From Paraspadella gotoi (taxonomy: Eukaryota; Chaetognatha): 64,000 nt of DNA. Position numbers and translations under genes: made by a program. Below, piece after piece: positions 10,541-23,051 of this stretch. The notes beneath the pieces are model-generated. The model did not search any database. It saw nothing but the letters and a program-made list of their open reading frames with translations, and was not told where the DNA came from. The stretch is taken from assembly GCA_051294375.1 (NCBI GenBank), contig CM119264.1:1347923-1411922 (forward strand), written 5' to 3'. How positions within the stretch are numbered: the stretch's first letter is position 1; each line of letters begins with the position of its first letter.

Positions 10541-11110
10541 ATTGTTTTCCTACATTTCCAATTATCCTCTCGAATCTCCTCACTACGGTGATTTAGTCCG
10601 AGGCTATCCAAAATGTTGTACACCGTGATTGCTATTATACAAAATAACTCAAATATTGAGCCCACGTGTCTTCGAACGCAGGCCGAATCTGATTTCTTCT
10701 CCTTTTCTTTTTTCCATTTTTCCCCCCCGGGTTTTTCGCGCGGTTTCGCGAACTTACGAGCCCCAAAAAAAACTACCATTGAGATTGAAAAAAAAGCGTT
10801 TTATCGTTGCTCTAAATAGGCTTTTTTGCTTTTTTTTTCGTTTTTGTAAAATTAGAAGAGAGACGAGAGAGAGAGGATAGGAGAGGAGAGCAGAGAGAGA
10901 GAAGGCAGACTGGCGAACGGGAGACCGAGATGATCGGAGACGAGATGAGACAAGAACTGGAGAGATCGACGACGAGAGAGAGAGATCCCGCACAATGGGA
11001 AATACGACGCCGGTTTCTTTTCTTTTTCTTCCCGATATTTCTTTTTTTCTCTTTTTTTTCTCTCTTAAGTTTTCACATCTTGATGAAGCGTCCAGTCAGT
11101 TTTAATCCAT
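10541..11110 (+). repeat. Noisy copy of the segment at 12505-12995
   Basis: Both copies share ATTGTTTTCCTACATTT, GGCTATC-CAAAATGTTGTAC, TTATACAAAA, CGTTTATCGTTGCTCTAA-like sequence, a GA tract and GGGAAATACG. This copy has many extra bases in homopolymers. The partner has a sized N gap (12792-12855) inside the GA tract. Confidence 0.9.
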
Positions 11111-12143
11111 AATATATACATAGTAGCACACAAGATGAAAAAATGGCCCCGTAACGTTACTTGTTCCGTGGATAAAAAACAATTCACTGTTTTAATATTA
11201 TATATTTCTTTTTATTTTTGAAACGTTATTAGTTTTCATACTGGTTGCATATCTAAAATATCAGATGCCAAAATCTTTTTTGGTTTTAGATCATGACTGA
11301 TTATTAGGGTGTAAAGAATTGGATAAATTTTATTAAAATGGTTACTTACTATTCATTATTTTATTCATAGAACTGTCCAATAGAAAAAACATTTTTATAA
11401 AAAATATTCAGTACTACATAGTTAGCAGTATTATGCTCTCAAATTGATGGAAAAAAAAAACCTCATTTTAAAAAATCTCCGCATCGGGAAAGTGGCGGGT
11501 GTTAGACGTACAACTAAGAGCTTACCAATGGCATCCTCCCACCAGCCCGCATTGGAATTTTCCTTCTTAAATAATTTTTTTTATTTCAATACATTTGAAA
11601 GGGAAAAAAAGAAAACTTTGTAGAACTGCAGGTTGCAGAAAGACGCGAGTGTACATGAACTAAATCGTGAAATGCGCCTTACTTTGACAATCGATAACCA
11701 TGACCTTTTCTCTATCTATATGCTTGTGTTCGCAAGATATAAGGGCATAAAGGAAATTTCTAAATAACTTCTTTGCATCATTCTAAGTCAGTTCAGTTGA
11801 ATGAACCCCATTCCAATGCGGTGGCTACTTTTTACCGAGAAATATTCTCTTTTTTTCTTAAATTAAAATGGATGAACTATAAAATATAGAATTAAATATC
11901 CTCCTTGCTATATTTAAAAAAAATTATCAATACAACTTTAACACACATGATGTTTTGCCTCTCTGTTCAAATTATCGTTACCAGCCTATTATAAATTTGA
12001 TGTTTACTACAACCTTTTATTATGGAAAACAAGCAGGGTACTGGCTGCCACATCTGTGTCAAGCTTAGTGTGCATGTTAAAGGATAATGAAATGACCGAT
12101 TTTTTTTTCACAGACAGAAAGGTAGAATGATCTCTCTCTTTTT
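11111..12143. other. AT-rich unique sequence, no gene seen
   Basis: AT-rich, closed in all frames beyond about 50 codons, ending at a 25-N gap (12144-12168). Confidence 0.45.
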
Positions 12144-12168
12144 NNNNNNNNNNNNNNNNNNNNNNNNN

Positions 12169-12855
12169 ATTAATGTTTCAGATTTTTCGTAAAAAATTAG
12201 ACCAAAAAATATAAAACGTTATCATAAATGTTTTTGTATTCAGTGTCAAAATTGGAAAAAAAGGTCAAAATTCTCAACTTTTTAACTCTCTGAAGTAGTA
12301 ACTACAGTGGGTCCCAATGGTACTGTCGGTTAACTTTTACATATTGTGCGGAACTTTGTTATTAAATGTTATTTCTGAGATAACAATGTCAAAGATAAGT
12401 TCTTACCATTTATGACACTATTTTTCGAATTCAATTTTNNNNNNNNNNAGCGTTTTTGGAAAATAAGGCTGAACTTGTTTTCTTTTAATTAATCGTTGTT
12501 TCGATTGTTTTCCTACATTTCAATTATCTCTCGATCTCTTACTAGTGATTAGTCAGGCTATCAAAATGTTGTACCGTGAATTGTATTATACAAAAATAAC
12601 TCAAAATATTGAGCCACGTTCCTTCGAACGAGCGAATCTGTTTCTTCTCCTTTTCTTTTTCCTTTCCCCCGTTTCGCGCGTTCGGGACTTACGAGCCCAA
12701 AAACTAATGAAGATGAAAAAAAAAGCGTTTATCGTTGCTCTAATAGCTTTTTTGCTTTTTTTTCGTTTTTGTAAATAGAGAGAGAGAGAGANNNNNNNNN
12801 NNNNNNNNNNNNNNNNNNNNNNNNNNNNNNNNNNNNNNNNNNNNNNNNNNNNNNN

Positions 12856-12892
<37 letters not shown>

Positions 12893-12995
12893 CAATGGGA
12901 AATACGAGGTTTCTTTCTTTTCTTCCCGATTTTCTTTTTCTCTTTTTTTCTCTTCTTAAGTTTCACATCTTGTGAAGTCAGTCAGTTAATCCATA
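12169..12995 (+). repeat. Clean small contigs duplicating 7228-7560 and 10541-11110
   Basis: Two pieces separated by a 10-N gap (12439-12448). The first matches 7228-7560. The second joins sequence matching 5345-5391 directly to sequence matching 10541-11110. Indels between copies are scattered and single-base. Confidence 0.85.
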
Positions 12996-13733
12996 TATAC
13001 ATATATATATTCAAAGTAAATACCATTCTTAAATCTTGAATTTGTGTAATAGGCAAGTCATATAATGACAATATAATATTTATTTGATCAAAAATATAAA
13101 TTTAATATACATTATCTTGTTTACTTTGTTTTTTTTAGGTTTAAAATTATGTACATAGGCTTTTTTCACCTTTCTTATGCTGGTACTCATTACTTATGAA
13201 ATATTGTAAAATAACTTGTTTGACAATGTTGGACGAATTTAGATAAAAATTTAAAAATGATTGTAAAAGTTGAGTATATTTCACATAAGTAATATATTCA
13301 AGTATTTAAGTCTTCTGAACACAATGTTAAAAATTACATTTTGCCCTGATTTTCTACCTCTAGTTATTTTTTTTTNNNNNNNNNNNNNNNNNNNNNNNNN
13401 NNNNNNNNNNNNNNNNNNNNNNNNNNNNNNNNNNNNNNNNNNNNNNNNNNNNNNNNNNNNNNNNNNNNNNNNNNNNNNNNNNNNNNNNNNNNNNNNNNNN
13501 NNNNNNNNNNNNNNNNNNNNNNNNNNNNNNNNNCTTTCTTTCTTTCTTTTTTCATTCCTCCCTTCTTCCCTTCTCTCCTTCCCAAGGAATTCTCTTCCCA
13601 ATCGCTTTTTTCGGCCAACAAAAAAGAGTATTTGTCCTCATTAAGAAGCCAAAGCAATTGGCCAATAAAAAAAATTCATTGCCAGCGGAAAAACCACTTA
13701 GCTTTTTATGGTTTATTTTTTTACGCGTTTGTT
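12996..13733. other. AT-rich sequence with a 158-N gap
   Basis: Unique AT-rich DNA, a gap at 13376-13533, then TTTC-rich and ordinary sequence. No gene was recognised. Confidence 0.5.
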
Positions 13734-13859
13734 TTTTATTTATTTATTTTTGTTTGTTGTTTTTTTTAGATAAAAGTGGTGGACTTGAGAAGGAGGAAAA
13801 AAGCTAAGGTCAATTTGCGTTATAAAGAAAAAGGGAAGTTGGAGAGTAAAGAACTCTTT

Positions 13860-14375
13860 ACTAAGAGCAAAGAAATTATTATAAAGAAGATGAAAGAGGA
13901 GAGAGCATTTTACTAAGAGCAAAGACATAATAAAAAAGAAGATAAAAAAGGAGAGAGAACTTTACTAAGAGCAAAGGCATAATAAAAAAGAAGATGAACG
14001 AAAGAGAGAGAGCACTTTACTAAAGAGCAAAGAATTATTTATAAGAAGGATGAAAGAGGAGAGAACATTACCTAGAGCAAAGACATAATGAAAAAGAAGA
14101 CAAAAAAGAAGTAGCAACTTTACTAAGAGCAAAGGCATAATAAAAAAGAAGATGAAAAAGAGGAGAGAACATTTTACCTAAGAGCAAAGACATAATAAAA
14201 ATGAGACAAAAAAAAGAGCACTTTAAATAAAGCAAAGGCATAATAAAAAATGAAAGAGGAAGAGCAATTTTACAAGAGCAAAGACATAATAAAAAAGAAG
14301 ACAAAGGAGAGAGACTTTACTAAGAGAAAAGACATAATAAAAAAGAAAGACAAAAAAAGGAGAGAGCACTTACTG
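13860..14375 (+). repeat. 52-bp tandem array, about 10 copies
   Basis: The unit contains AAAGACATAATAAAAAAGAA, AAAAAAGGAGAGAG and ACTTTACTAAGAGC. Units vary by small indels. The tail of the same array reappears at 15899-15966 after a 25-N gap, so true copy number is uncertain. Confidence 0.9.
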
Positions 14376-14459
14376 AATTACATTTTCAACTTTCCGATTT
14401 TAAAAAAATATTTTATTATAATTTAATCTACTTAAAGTCATACTTTTTTTGAAAAAGAT

Positions 14460-14690
14460 TTATATTTTCTTCCATCAACTTTTAACGAGGAATCTGAGAT
14501 CTGTTCTCAGAATTAAAAAAAAACATTTTAAAATTTTGAATTATATTAGGGTAGTACTATATACAAACTAAGCGACTGGGCTACATATTTATAAAAAAAC
14601 AAAATATATATATATATATATATATATCAAGATATAACGCTAAATTTTGTTTCTAACTTTCAACTTCACCCTATTGTACAGCCCTGGAAG
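14460..14690 (+). mobile_element. Dispersed AT-rich repeat (fold-back family half)
   Basis: It contains ATCAACTTTTAACGAGGAAT, ATTTTGAATTATATTAGGG, TAGTACTATATA and TTCACCCTATTGTAC. The same landmarks recur at 16190-16290 (right end only), 24515-24720 and 56690-57120. Confidence 0.55.
14584..14628 (+). repeat. (AT)n microsatellite
   Basis: About 24 bp of pure AT dinucleotides lie within this interval. The run is absent from the partner copy near 16200. Confidence 0.85.
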
Positions 14691-15873
14691 AAAAAGTGTT
14701 GAGGAAGCGAATGAAAAAAAAAAAGAGAATTAGAAATGAGCAAAAGACGCGTAAAGCGATGAAGGGAAAGCTTGGGATCGAAGGGGCAGGGCAATGACAA
14801 GGCATAAGCAATGGTCTACAGCGGGGGTGAGATGGTGAGTAAATGTCCGGAGAATAAGGGGGGTGGGAAAGGGATTATGCAGTGGAGAGCGAGGTGATAA
14901 AAGGGTGGCAAGAATATGGGTGGAGAAAGGAAGCAAAAAGAAGATGAAAAGGGGAGCAAAAGGGAAGGAGTAAAGGGAGCAGAAAAAGGGAGTAAAAAGG
15001 GTGCAAAAGGAAAGAGTAAAGGGAGCAGAAGATGAAGTGAAAGGGGAGCAAAAGAGAGGGTAAAAGGGAAGCAAAAGAGAGGGTGAAAAAAGGAGCAAAA
15101 GAAGAGGTGAAAGGAGCAAAAAGAGAGGGTGAAAAGGAGCAAAAGAGAGGGTGAAAAGCGCAATGGAGTCAGAAGCGAATGAAGTGATTTGAGGGTTTCT
15201 CATTAAAGACAAAAACCGAGAAGTCATCAGAGGGAAATCAAGGCAGAAGCTCCGTTTTCAATTCCCGATTGGAAGGCGAGTCTCTTCGCTGTCCGGGACG
15301 ACCATATAACGGGCGGGGGGTTGAGACGAGGGAGGGAGAGAGGAGGAGGAGAGAGGGGGGGAGAGGGAGGGGGAGAAGAAGGGGCAGAAGGGAGCAAGAA
15401 GGGGAGAGGTAGTTCGTGTAGAAGGGGAAGTGAAATTAAGAAGAGAAAATTAGGAAAATAGAATTTTAAAGACACAAAGATGAGAAAAGGAAAAAGAATA
15501 AGGAAGTGTTAAAGGGAAAAAAAAGGAAGGAGGAACGATGCAAGGAAAAGGAAGAGGAGGGGAGGAGAATAAGAGAGGAAAAAGAGGAGGAGGAGGAAGA
15601 GGAGCAAGGAGGATGAAAAGGAGGAGGAAAGAGGAAAGCCGTCGAGGAATCCATCCATCACTGAGTTACTAAACAGAAAATAGGCCGATCGAAAAAAAGA
15701 AAATACCTTGAGCGACGACGACGAAATAGCGACGAAAATAAAACGAAAGACGATACGACGAAAATAAAGACGATATAAAGAACAACGGACAATGACAAAA
15801 ATAAAACGATGACGATGGCGAGAATTAAAGACGACAATGATCCAGGACGGAAAAAAAGAACGACGACGAGTGA
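14690..15873 (+). repeat. Purine-rich segment, noisy copy of 16290-17751
   Basis: It shares GTGTTGAGGA-GCGAATGAA, AAGCTTGGGATCGAAGGG, a 24-bp array (GTGAAAAGGGAGCAAAAGAG plus AGGG), CATTAAAGACAAAA and CGACGACGAAATAGCGACG with the later copy. Here 15229-15458 covers the stretch that is N in the clean copy, including CGTTTTCAATTCCCGATTGG. ORFs of 100-165 codons are pyrimidine-strand translations (FAPFSPSLL). Confidence 0.88.
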
Positions 15874-15898
15874 NNNNNNNNNNNNNNNNNNNNNNNNN

Positions 15899-15966
15899 AA
15901 AAAGGAGAGAGCACTTTACTAAGAGCAAAGACATAATAGAAAAGAAGACAAAAAAGGAGAGAGTAC
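15899..15966 (+). repeat. Tail of the 52-bp array after a 25-N gap
   Basis: It matches the unit of the 13860-14375 array exactly over more than one period. Confidence 0.9.
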
Positions 15967-16009
15967 TGATAATATATTATAATATCATAATATTTTTCCG
16001 TAGGCATGA

Positions 16010-16066
16010 TTATTTTTAGCATAAGTGGGACAAACCGACAGACCGACCGATAGCGTTGGTCCGCAA
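16010..16066 (-). mobile_element. HINE-like fragment
   Basis: On the minus strand GTTGCGGACCAACG is followed by CGGTCGGTCTGTCGG and GTCCCACTTATGCTAAAAA. This is the same order as in the elements at 1615-2201 and 59284-59663. Only the GTCY end is preserved. Confidence 0.5.
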
Positions 16067-16289
16067 CCAAAAAGAAGAATGTCATTGTACAGTAGAGTGA
16101 TGTGAAAATGATACAATTTTAAAAAATTACAATTTAGCACAAAACATGAAAATAAAAACCAATAAAAATACTTTGGTAAATTCATTTATAAAAATACAAA
16201 AAAACTACAAATTAATATTCACTAATATGATAGTTTTCAAGATATAACTGCAAAAATTTGATTCCAAACTTTCACTTCACCCTATTGTA

Positions 16290-17470
16290 CCGACCTGAGA
16301 GAGAAAAGTGTTGAGGAGCGAATGAAAAAAAAGAGAATTAGAAATGGAGCAAAAGACCGTAAAGCGATGAAGGGAAAGCTTGGGATCGAAGGGGCAGGGC
16401 AATGACAATGGCAAGCAATGGTCACACGGGGGTGAGATGGTGAGTAAATGTCCGGAGAATCAGGGGGGTGAGAAAGAGGGTATGCAGTGGAGAGCAGAAG
16501 TGATAAAAGGGGTGGCAGAATATGGGTGGAAAAGGAAGCAAACGGGAAGGTGAAAAGGGAGCAAAAGGGAAGGAGTAAAGGAAGCAGAAGAGGGAGTAAA
16601 AAGGGTGCAAAAGGGAAAGAGTAAAGGGAGCAGAAGATGAAGTGAAAAGGGAGCAAAAGAGAAGGTGAAAAGGGAGCAATAGAGAAGGTGAAAAGGGAGC
16701 AAAAGAGAGGGTGAAAAAGGAGCAAAAGAGAGGGTGAAAAAGGAGCAAAAGAGAGGGTGAAAAGGGAGCAAAAGAGAGGGTGAAAAGGCGCAATGGAGTC
16801 CAGAAGCGAATGAAGTGATTGAGGGTTTCTCATTAAAGACAAAACCGANNNNNNNNNNNNNNNNNNNNNNNNNNNNNNNNNNNNNNNNNNNNNNNNNNNN
16901 NNNNNNNNNNNNNNNNNNNNNNNNNNNNNNNNNNNNNNNNNNNNNNNNNNNNNNNNNNNNNNNNNNNNNNNNNNNNNNNNNNNNNNNNNNNNNNNNNNNN
17001 NNNNNNNNNNNNNNNNNNNNNNNNNNNNNNNNNNNNNNNNNNNNNNNNNNNNNNNNNNNNNNNNNNNNNNNNNNNNNNNNNNNNNNNNNNNNNNNNNNNN
17101 NNNNNNNNNNNNNNNNNNNNNNNNNNNNNNNNNNNNNNNNNNNNNNNNNNNNNNNNNNNNNNNNNNNNNNNNNNNNNNNNNNNNNNNNNNNNNNNNNNNN
17201 NNNNNNNNNNNNNNNNNNNNNNNNNNNNNNNNNNNNNNNNNNNNNNNNNNNNNNNNNNNNNNNNNNNNNNNNNNNNNNNNNNNAAATAGAATTTTAAAAT
17301 AGAATATTGGAAGAAGAAAAAGGAAAAACGAAAGAGATGAAGACACAAAGATGAGAAAAGGAAAAGATAAAGGAAGTGTTAAAGGGAAAAAAAAGGAAGG
17401 AGGAAGCGATGAAAGGAAAAGGAAGAGGAGGGGAGGAAGAATAAGAGGAGGATGAAGAGGAGGAGGAGGA
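16290..17470 (+). repeat. Purine-rich segment with 24-bp minisatellite, clean copy
   Basis: A GTGAAAAGGGAGCAAAAGAG-type 24-bp unit repeats about 10-11 times (16545-16790). A 435-N gap covers 16849-17283. GAGGAGGA-rich sequence follows. No protein-coding signal is present on either strand. Confidence 0.85.
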
Positions 17471-17579
17471 AGAGGAGCAGGAGGATGAGAAGGAGGAGGA
17501 AGAGGATAAGCCGTCGAGGAATCCATCCAGTCACGAGTTACTAAACCAGAAAATAGGCCGATCGAAAAAAAGAAAATCC

Positions 17580-17820
17580 CTTGAGCCGACGACGACGATA
17601 GCGACGAAAATAAATACGACGACGATAGCGACGAAAATAAAGACGAATATAAAGAGACAACGACAATGACAAAAATAAAAACGATGACGATGGCGACGAA
17701 TATAAAGACGACAATGATGCCGACGAAAATAAAGACGACGACGATGGTGACGAATATAAAGACGATGATTATGCCGACGAAAATAAAGACGACGACGATG
17801 GTGAAGAATATAAAGATGAC
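17580..17820 (+). repeat. 27-bp minisatellite of GACGACGATGGTGACGAATA type
   Basis: Units of about 27 bp alternate GACGAAAATAAA and GACGAATATAAA endings. The last three units share a frame that would read DDDDGDEYK, DDDYADENK, DDDDGEEYK. Upstream units are out of frame and no start codon is in register, so coding is unlikely. Confidence 0.75.
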
Positions 17821-18110
17821 GGCAACAACTTCATTTCAAAAATAGTTTTATTATTATCAAGTGATTCTTATTCTTTATCTTTCATCGTAAGGTCTACTGA
17901 AAATATGACGTTATTATAAAGTATAATATAAACATGAAAAATTGCAAGATTACTTTATTTACTAAATTAAACTTTATAATTTTAAATTAAAATTTTAAAA
18001 TAAATGTAAAAATTTTATAAATTTTCCTATATATTAGATTTAATTATTTTTCATTTCATACTATATCCCTCTCAGCTTTCGAATAGTGAATAAAAAAAGT
18101 CTTTTTCAGG
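17821..18110. other. AT-rich unique sequence
   Basis: No repeat unit or gene recognised. Confidence 0.5.
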
Positions 18111-18365
18111 CCTAATCTCTCTCATTCTTTTTATTTATCTCTCTCCCTCCCTTCCCCTCCTCCCCTCCCCCCTCCCCCTCCCCTCCCCCCTCGGTTGGTC
18201 TCCTCCGTCTCCCTCTCTCCCCTCTCTCCGGTCTCCTCCCCCGTTTCTCTCTCTCTTCTCGTCTCTCTCTCTCTTTCTCCTCTTCTCTCCTCGCCCCCGC
18301 CCCCTCCCTCTCCCTCCCTCCCCCTCCTCTCCTCTCCTCACTCTCCACCTCTCTCTCTTCCTCCT
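18111..18365 (+). repeat. CT/CCCT-rich polypyrimidine tract
   Basis: Interrupted CTCTCC and CCCCTCC units. Both-strand ORFs here are repeat translations. Confidence 0.85.
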
Positions 18366-18800
18366 TCTCGACGACGCACAGATCTCCGCATGGCAGTAAG
18401 TAATTGGGTCGTTTTCAATGGCTGCGGTCACTTTTAAGCCGCGAGATGTTTTTCACTTTGGGTGCAAACTGCCCGATCTCAACCTAGAGAGGAAAGGGTG
18501 ATCGACGTCCGACGACGACGACGACGACGACGTTACGACGCCACGACTGACCGCACCGAACCAGCACGCTTTTTTACAACTCATTCTAGTTATTTTAAAA
18601 ATACATTTCGTTTAAACATTAAACTTACATTCTACGCAGGAGAGTGAGGTAGCAGATCCGTCAGTTGCGATTGTTAGATTGCTTGATCGAATGCACTCTG
18701 CCCCTCCTGCCTCGACTCGACCCATGATTGATGTGATTGTATTTTTGAATATGGATTAGTAAACTATTGATGATTGATTTCGACTGGCCTAGATCTGATA
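18366..18800 (+). other. Short unique segment with a donor-like site and (GAC)n
   Basis: ATGGCAGTAAGTAA (18390-18403) combines an ATG with a strong splice-donor-like GTAAGT at 18396-18401. A GAC trinucleotide run lies at about 18509-18533. There is no acceptor or downstream exon I can tie to it, so a first coding exon is possible but unsupported. Confidence 0.25.
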
Positions 18801-18954
18801 CACTCATATAGGGACCTTCTATTCCCGACTCTCATCCTTCTTCATATTGCCACAGCAACACCTGACTATTCGAGTAATATCTTCGCCTCACTCCCTACCC
18901 TCCGCGCACTTCCCGACTCTTCATTGATCTGAACTTACTCATCCCACCCTCTGT

Positions 18955-19589
18955 CTCTCTCACTCTCTCTCACACATCTCATTTCCTCCCCGTCGCTCTC
19001 TATTCTAGTTTTCGTCGCACGGCTTTGCGATCAAGAATAGGAGGGGGGAAAGATGAGGTAGAGAGAGAGAGAGGAGGAGAGAGAGAAGAGAGGAGAGAGA
19101 GAGAGAGAAGGAGAAGAGAGAGAGAGAAGTAGAGAGAGAGAGGAGCAAGAGAGAGAGAAGAGAGAAAGAGAGCGAGAAGCAGAGAGGCATAGAATTTGGG
19201 GAGGAGTAGGAGGAGAGAGAGAGGAAGTAGAAATTATAACGAAACGAGAATAGGGTTATTGAGGATCAATAAGGAAGATATGGAGGCTAATTTAGCTAAG
19301 TAAGAAAAAAGAGTAGGAAAGAATAGAGAACAGGTATAAGGAGATATCGTAGCAGTAGAGAGAGGTGACTGGAGGATAGAAGCTGATGTGAAGGATATAG
19401 CGTGAGAGATGTGAGTAACAGGATAAAGGTGTCAGTGGACGTATAATCAGCGCAGGAGATAGGATTCATTAGGAGGACTAAGTTATTCAGCAAGAGAAAA
19501 GGTAACGAGGAGAGAGGAGATGTAGATTAATGAAGAGTGAGCGTGAGTATGAGAAGCAAGAGACGAAAGGAGAGGGTGTTTGAGGAAAA
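18955..19589. repeat. CT- then GA-rich interrupted tracts
   Basis: CTCTCTC at about 18953-18975, GA-rich at 19058-19230, then degenerate GA-containing sequence. The irregularity suggests uncorrected reads over a microsatellite. Confidence 0.7.
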
Positions 19590-20589
19590 TTAGGGAAAGT
19601 GAGAGAGGGAGAAGAAGTGTTAGATTGAACATATCGATTACTTCATGGAAAGATTTTCTCGATTCATTCAGGGACAGGAATTGAAGGCATAACGTTGTTG
19701 AGTTGTTGTTTGTGTTGATGGTGGTCGACTTGAACTAATACATTCAATAAGTTTCCCGCCGCAGTTGCCAACATTATGAAATCTCAACTGTGATTTATTG
19801 GTTTTTATACAGGGAGATTCTGCAATCTTTTTGGGACTTCTAATTGTAATAAAATCGTTTGGAGTGTGGTAAATAAAGCAATATTAATGGTATGTAAATT
19901 AGTACATCATGTTAAAAAATTGTCTTGGATATAATATAATTTTAGAAAAAGTTGTCTGTTCGGCACGCCTGGACCGCTCCAATAAGTGTCCAGAGAAGGT
20001 GGGCGCATCTGCTTTTTGCGACAGCGCCCATTAAGAAAGCTTTTTGATGCAACTGATATGACGGCCTAGCAAGATAGTCGAGAGTGTACTAAAGGGGAAT
20101 GCGTGAGACATGCTTCTTCTCTATCATTACCATTTTATTAATTCAAGAGGATTGCAGTCAACGAAAAAGCTGCGAGGGTGCAAAAGTCAGAAGTCAGCTT
20201 TCGATTTTGATAAAGGAACGGGCGAACAAATATAATGGACATGCTCGCGCAAAAAGCCTAAAATACAGGGTGCATGTGATTTTTTCCAGAACGTGATTTT
20301 TATATCAAGTTCTCGAATTAAGATTGATAAGTTAGCCTTAATTTTCAAATCATTATCTCCGCCTTTTTTTCTTCATTGAACTTCGTTTTTTGGTCGTGTG
20401 AGCACTTGAGCTTTTTTATTGCCCTATAAGAGCTCGGTAAGCCTCCCTGTACTGTTTTTTAGAGATTAGAATTGGAATTTATATGTAGTAAAATTTAAAT
20501 AATTTTTATATATTATATTATTTTATAGTAAGCGCTCGTCCTCTAACTTCTGATGACTGACGTGAGATGACTGACGACGTGGTCGAATC
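19590..20589 (+). repeat. Copy A of a ~1.2-kb segment (noisy)
   Basis: Landmarks shared with copies B and C are CATAACGTTGTTG, TACAGGGAGAT, AAAATTGTCTTG, GAGAAGGTGG-CGCAT, AAGAAAGCTTTTT, GATAGTCGAGAG and GTGTGAGCACTTGAG. The copy ends at a 25-N gap. No ORF survives in common among the three copies. Confidence 0.9.
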
Positions 20590-20614
20590 NNNNNNNNNNN
20601 NNNNNNNNNNNNNN

Positions 20615-21856
20615 AGGGGAGGAAGAGGGAGAAGGAGAAGAGATTTAATGACTTCGATTGTCAATGGAAAAGATTTTCTCGATTCCATCAGGACAAATGA
20701 GCATAACGTTGTTGTTGTTGTTGTTGACGTGGTCGGCTGGAACTAAATGACATTTTCCCGCGCAGCAACATCTGAAATCTCAATGTGATTTATTGTTTTA
20801 TACAGGGAGATCCAGATCTTTTGGGACTAAATTTGAAAAAATCGTTTGGATGGGTAAATAAAAAAATAATGGTATGAAAATTAGTACACATGTAAAAAAT
20901 TGTCTTGATATAATATATTTTAAAAAATTGTCTTCGGCAACCCTGACCGTCTCCAAGTGTCCAGAGAAGGTGGCGCATGCTTTTGCGACCGCGCCCATTA
21001 AGAAAGCTTTTTATGCAACTATTGACGCTAGCAGATAGTCGAGAGTTCTTGAGGGGATGCGTGAGACATCCTTCTTCTCTATCATACATTTTATTTAATC
21101 AAGGGGATTGCATTCAGAAAAGCTGCGAGGTCAAAAGTCAGAAGTCAGCTTCCATTTGTCAAGGAACGGCGCGAAAAAATATGACATGCTATGCAAAAAG
21201 CTTAAAATACAGGGGTTGCTATTTGTTTTCCAAGACGTTTTTTTATATCAATCAAAAGAGAAATTACCCTTATTTTCATATATAATCTCGCCCTTCTTCT
21301 ATCATAAACTGTTTTAGTTGTGTGAGCACTTGAGGTTAGTCCCAAAAGAGCTGTACCTCCCTGTACGTTTTTAGAATTAGAATTGGAATTTATATATAAA
21401 TTATAATTTATATATTTATATATTTATATAAACGTCGTCTCTAACTCTATGACTGACGACGACGATGACGACGACGACAACGACGACGAAAATAACGATG
21501 ACAACGACGACTACAAAGACAACAACGACGACGACAACGACGACAAGGACGATTAAAGCGTCGACGACATCCCTATGACAAGACTGACATGATTAAAGCG
21601 TCGACGACATCCCTATGACAAGACTGACATGTTTACGCTTCCATCCTTTCCTGAGATAAACGATGTTTTTCTTCTTTCCATATCACACTATTTTTTTTTC
21701 ACAACGCGACCCATCGAATTATAATAAAAGTGAAAACATAAGGTTTTTTTTTTCTGTTTAAATATAACGGAAAAGTCGGGATTGTTAATGTTAATGTTAA
21801 TGTTTAATTTATCAGGAAACTTGTTTTTTCGTTATTATGTTTTATATGCCTTGTAT
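20615..21856 (+). repeat. Copy B of the ~1.2-kb segment (clean)
   Basis: The least indel-rich copy. It contains (GTT)n near 20710, a (GAC)n/(GACGACAAC)n region at 21440-21555 and a 41-bp tandem pair containing TAAAGCGTCGACGACATCCC (21551-21632). ORFs of about 100 codons (20790-21089 minus, 20977-21285 plus) are not kept in the other copies. Confidence 0.9.
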
Positions 21857-23041
21857 CATAACGTTGTTGTTGTGTTGTTGACCGATCGATAAGCCACTGG
21901 AACTAAATGACATTCACCCAGCGCACGACCAACTGATATCATGTGTTTTGTTTTAATAAAGGGAGATCAGATCCTTTTGGGCTAATATAAAAAATCGTCT
22001 TGATGGGTAATAAAAAATAATGGTATGATTAGTACAACATTCGTAAAAAATTGTCTTGATATTAATATATTTATAAATTGTCTCGGCACCCCTGCCGTCT
22101 CCGTTAGAAGGTGGCGCATGATTTTGGAGGCGCTTAGAAAGCTTTTTATGCAACTATTGACGCTTCCGCACGATAGTCGCGAGGTACTTGAGGGTGATAT
22201 GCGTTGAGACATAATTCATCTACTCTATCATTACATTTATTTAATCAAGGGGATTGCATTCAGAAAAGCTGCGAGGTCCAAAAGTCAGAAGTCAGCTTGC
22301 CATTTTCAAGGAACGGCGCGAAAAAATATTGACATGCTATGCAAAAAGCCTTAAAATACGGGGTTGCTATTTGTTTTCCAAGACGTTTTTTTATATCAAT
22401 CAAAGAGAAATTAACCCTTATTTTCATATATATCTCTGCCCTTCTTCATCATAAACTGTTTTTAGTTGTGTGAGCACTTGAGGTTAGTCCAAAGAGCTGT
22501 ACCTCCTGTACCGTTTTTAGAATTAGAATTGGGAATTTATATATAATTATAATTTATGATATTTATTATATTTAATAAACGTCGTCTCTACCTCTATGGA
22601 CTGACGCAGACGATACGACGACGACAACGACGACGAAAATAGACGATGACAGCACAGGACGACTACAAAGACCAAGCACGACGACGACAAACGTACGACA
22701 AGGACGATTAAAGCGCGACGACATCCTATGACAAGACTGACATGATAAAGCGTCTGACGACGATCCCCTATGCAGACTGATGTTTACGCTTCCATCCTTT
22801 CCTGAGATAAACGATGTTTTTCTTCTTTCCATATCACAACTATTCTTTATATATATATCACAAACGCGACGCCCCATCGAATTATAATAAAAGTGATAAA
22901 CATAAGGTTTTTTTTTTTTTTCTGATATATTAATAAGAGAGACGGAAAAGTCCGGGATAGTTTATAATGTTTAATGTTAATGTTTAATTTATCAGGAAAC
23001 TTGTTCTCTCTTTCGTTACTTCAGTTTTATATGCCTTGTAT
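21857..23041 (+). repeat. Copy C of the ~1.2-kb segment (noisy)
   Basis: It directly follows copy B, starting again at CATAACGTTGTTG and ending at the same TATGCCTTGTAT. Single-base insertions are frequent. A 25-N gap follows at 23421-23445. Confidence 0.9.
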
Positions 23042-23051
23042 TTAAGCTTCG

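Noticed and set aside
16282-17526. 414-codon minus-strand ORF
   Set aside because: More than a third is an N gap; the rest is a translation of the GTGAAAAGGGAGC minisatellite.
20790-21285. ~100-codon ORFs on both strands of copy B
   Set aside because: Not preserved in copies A and C of the same segment; no recognisable domain.
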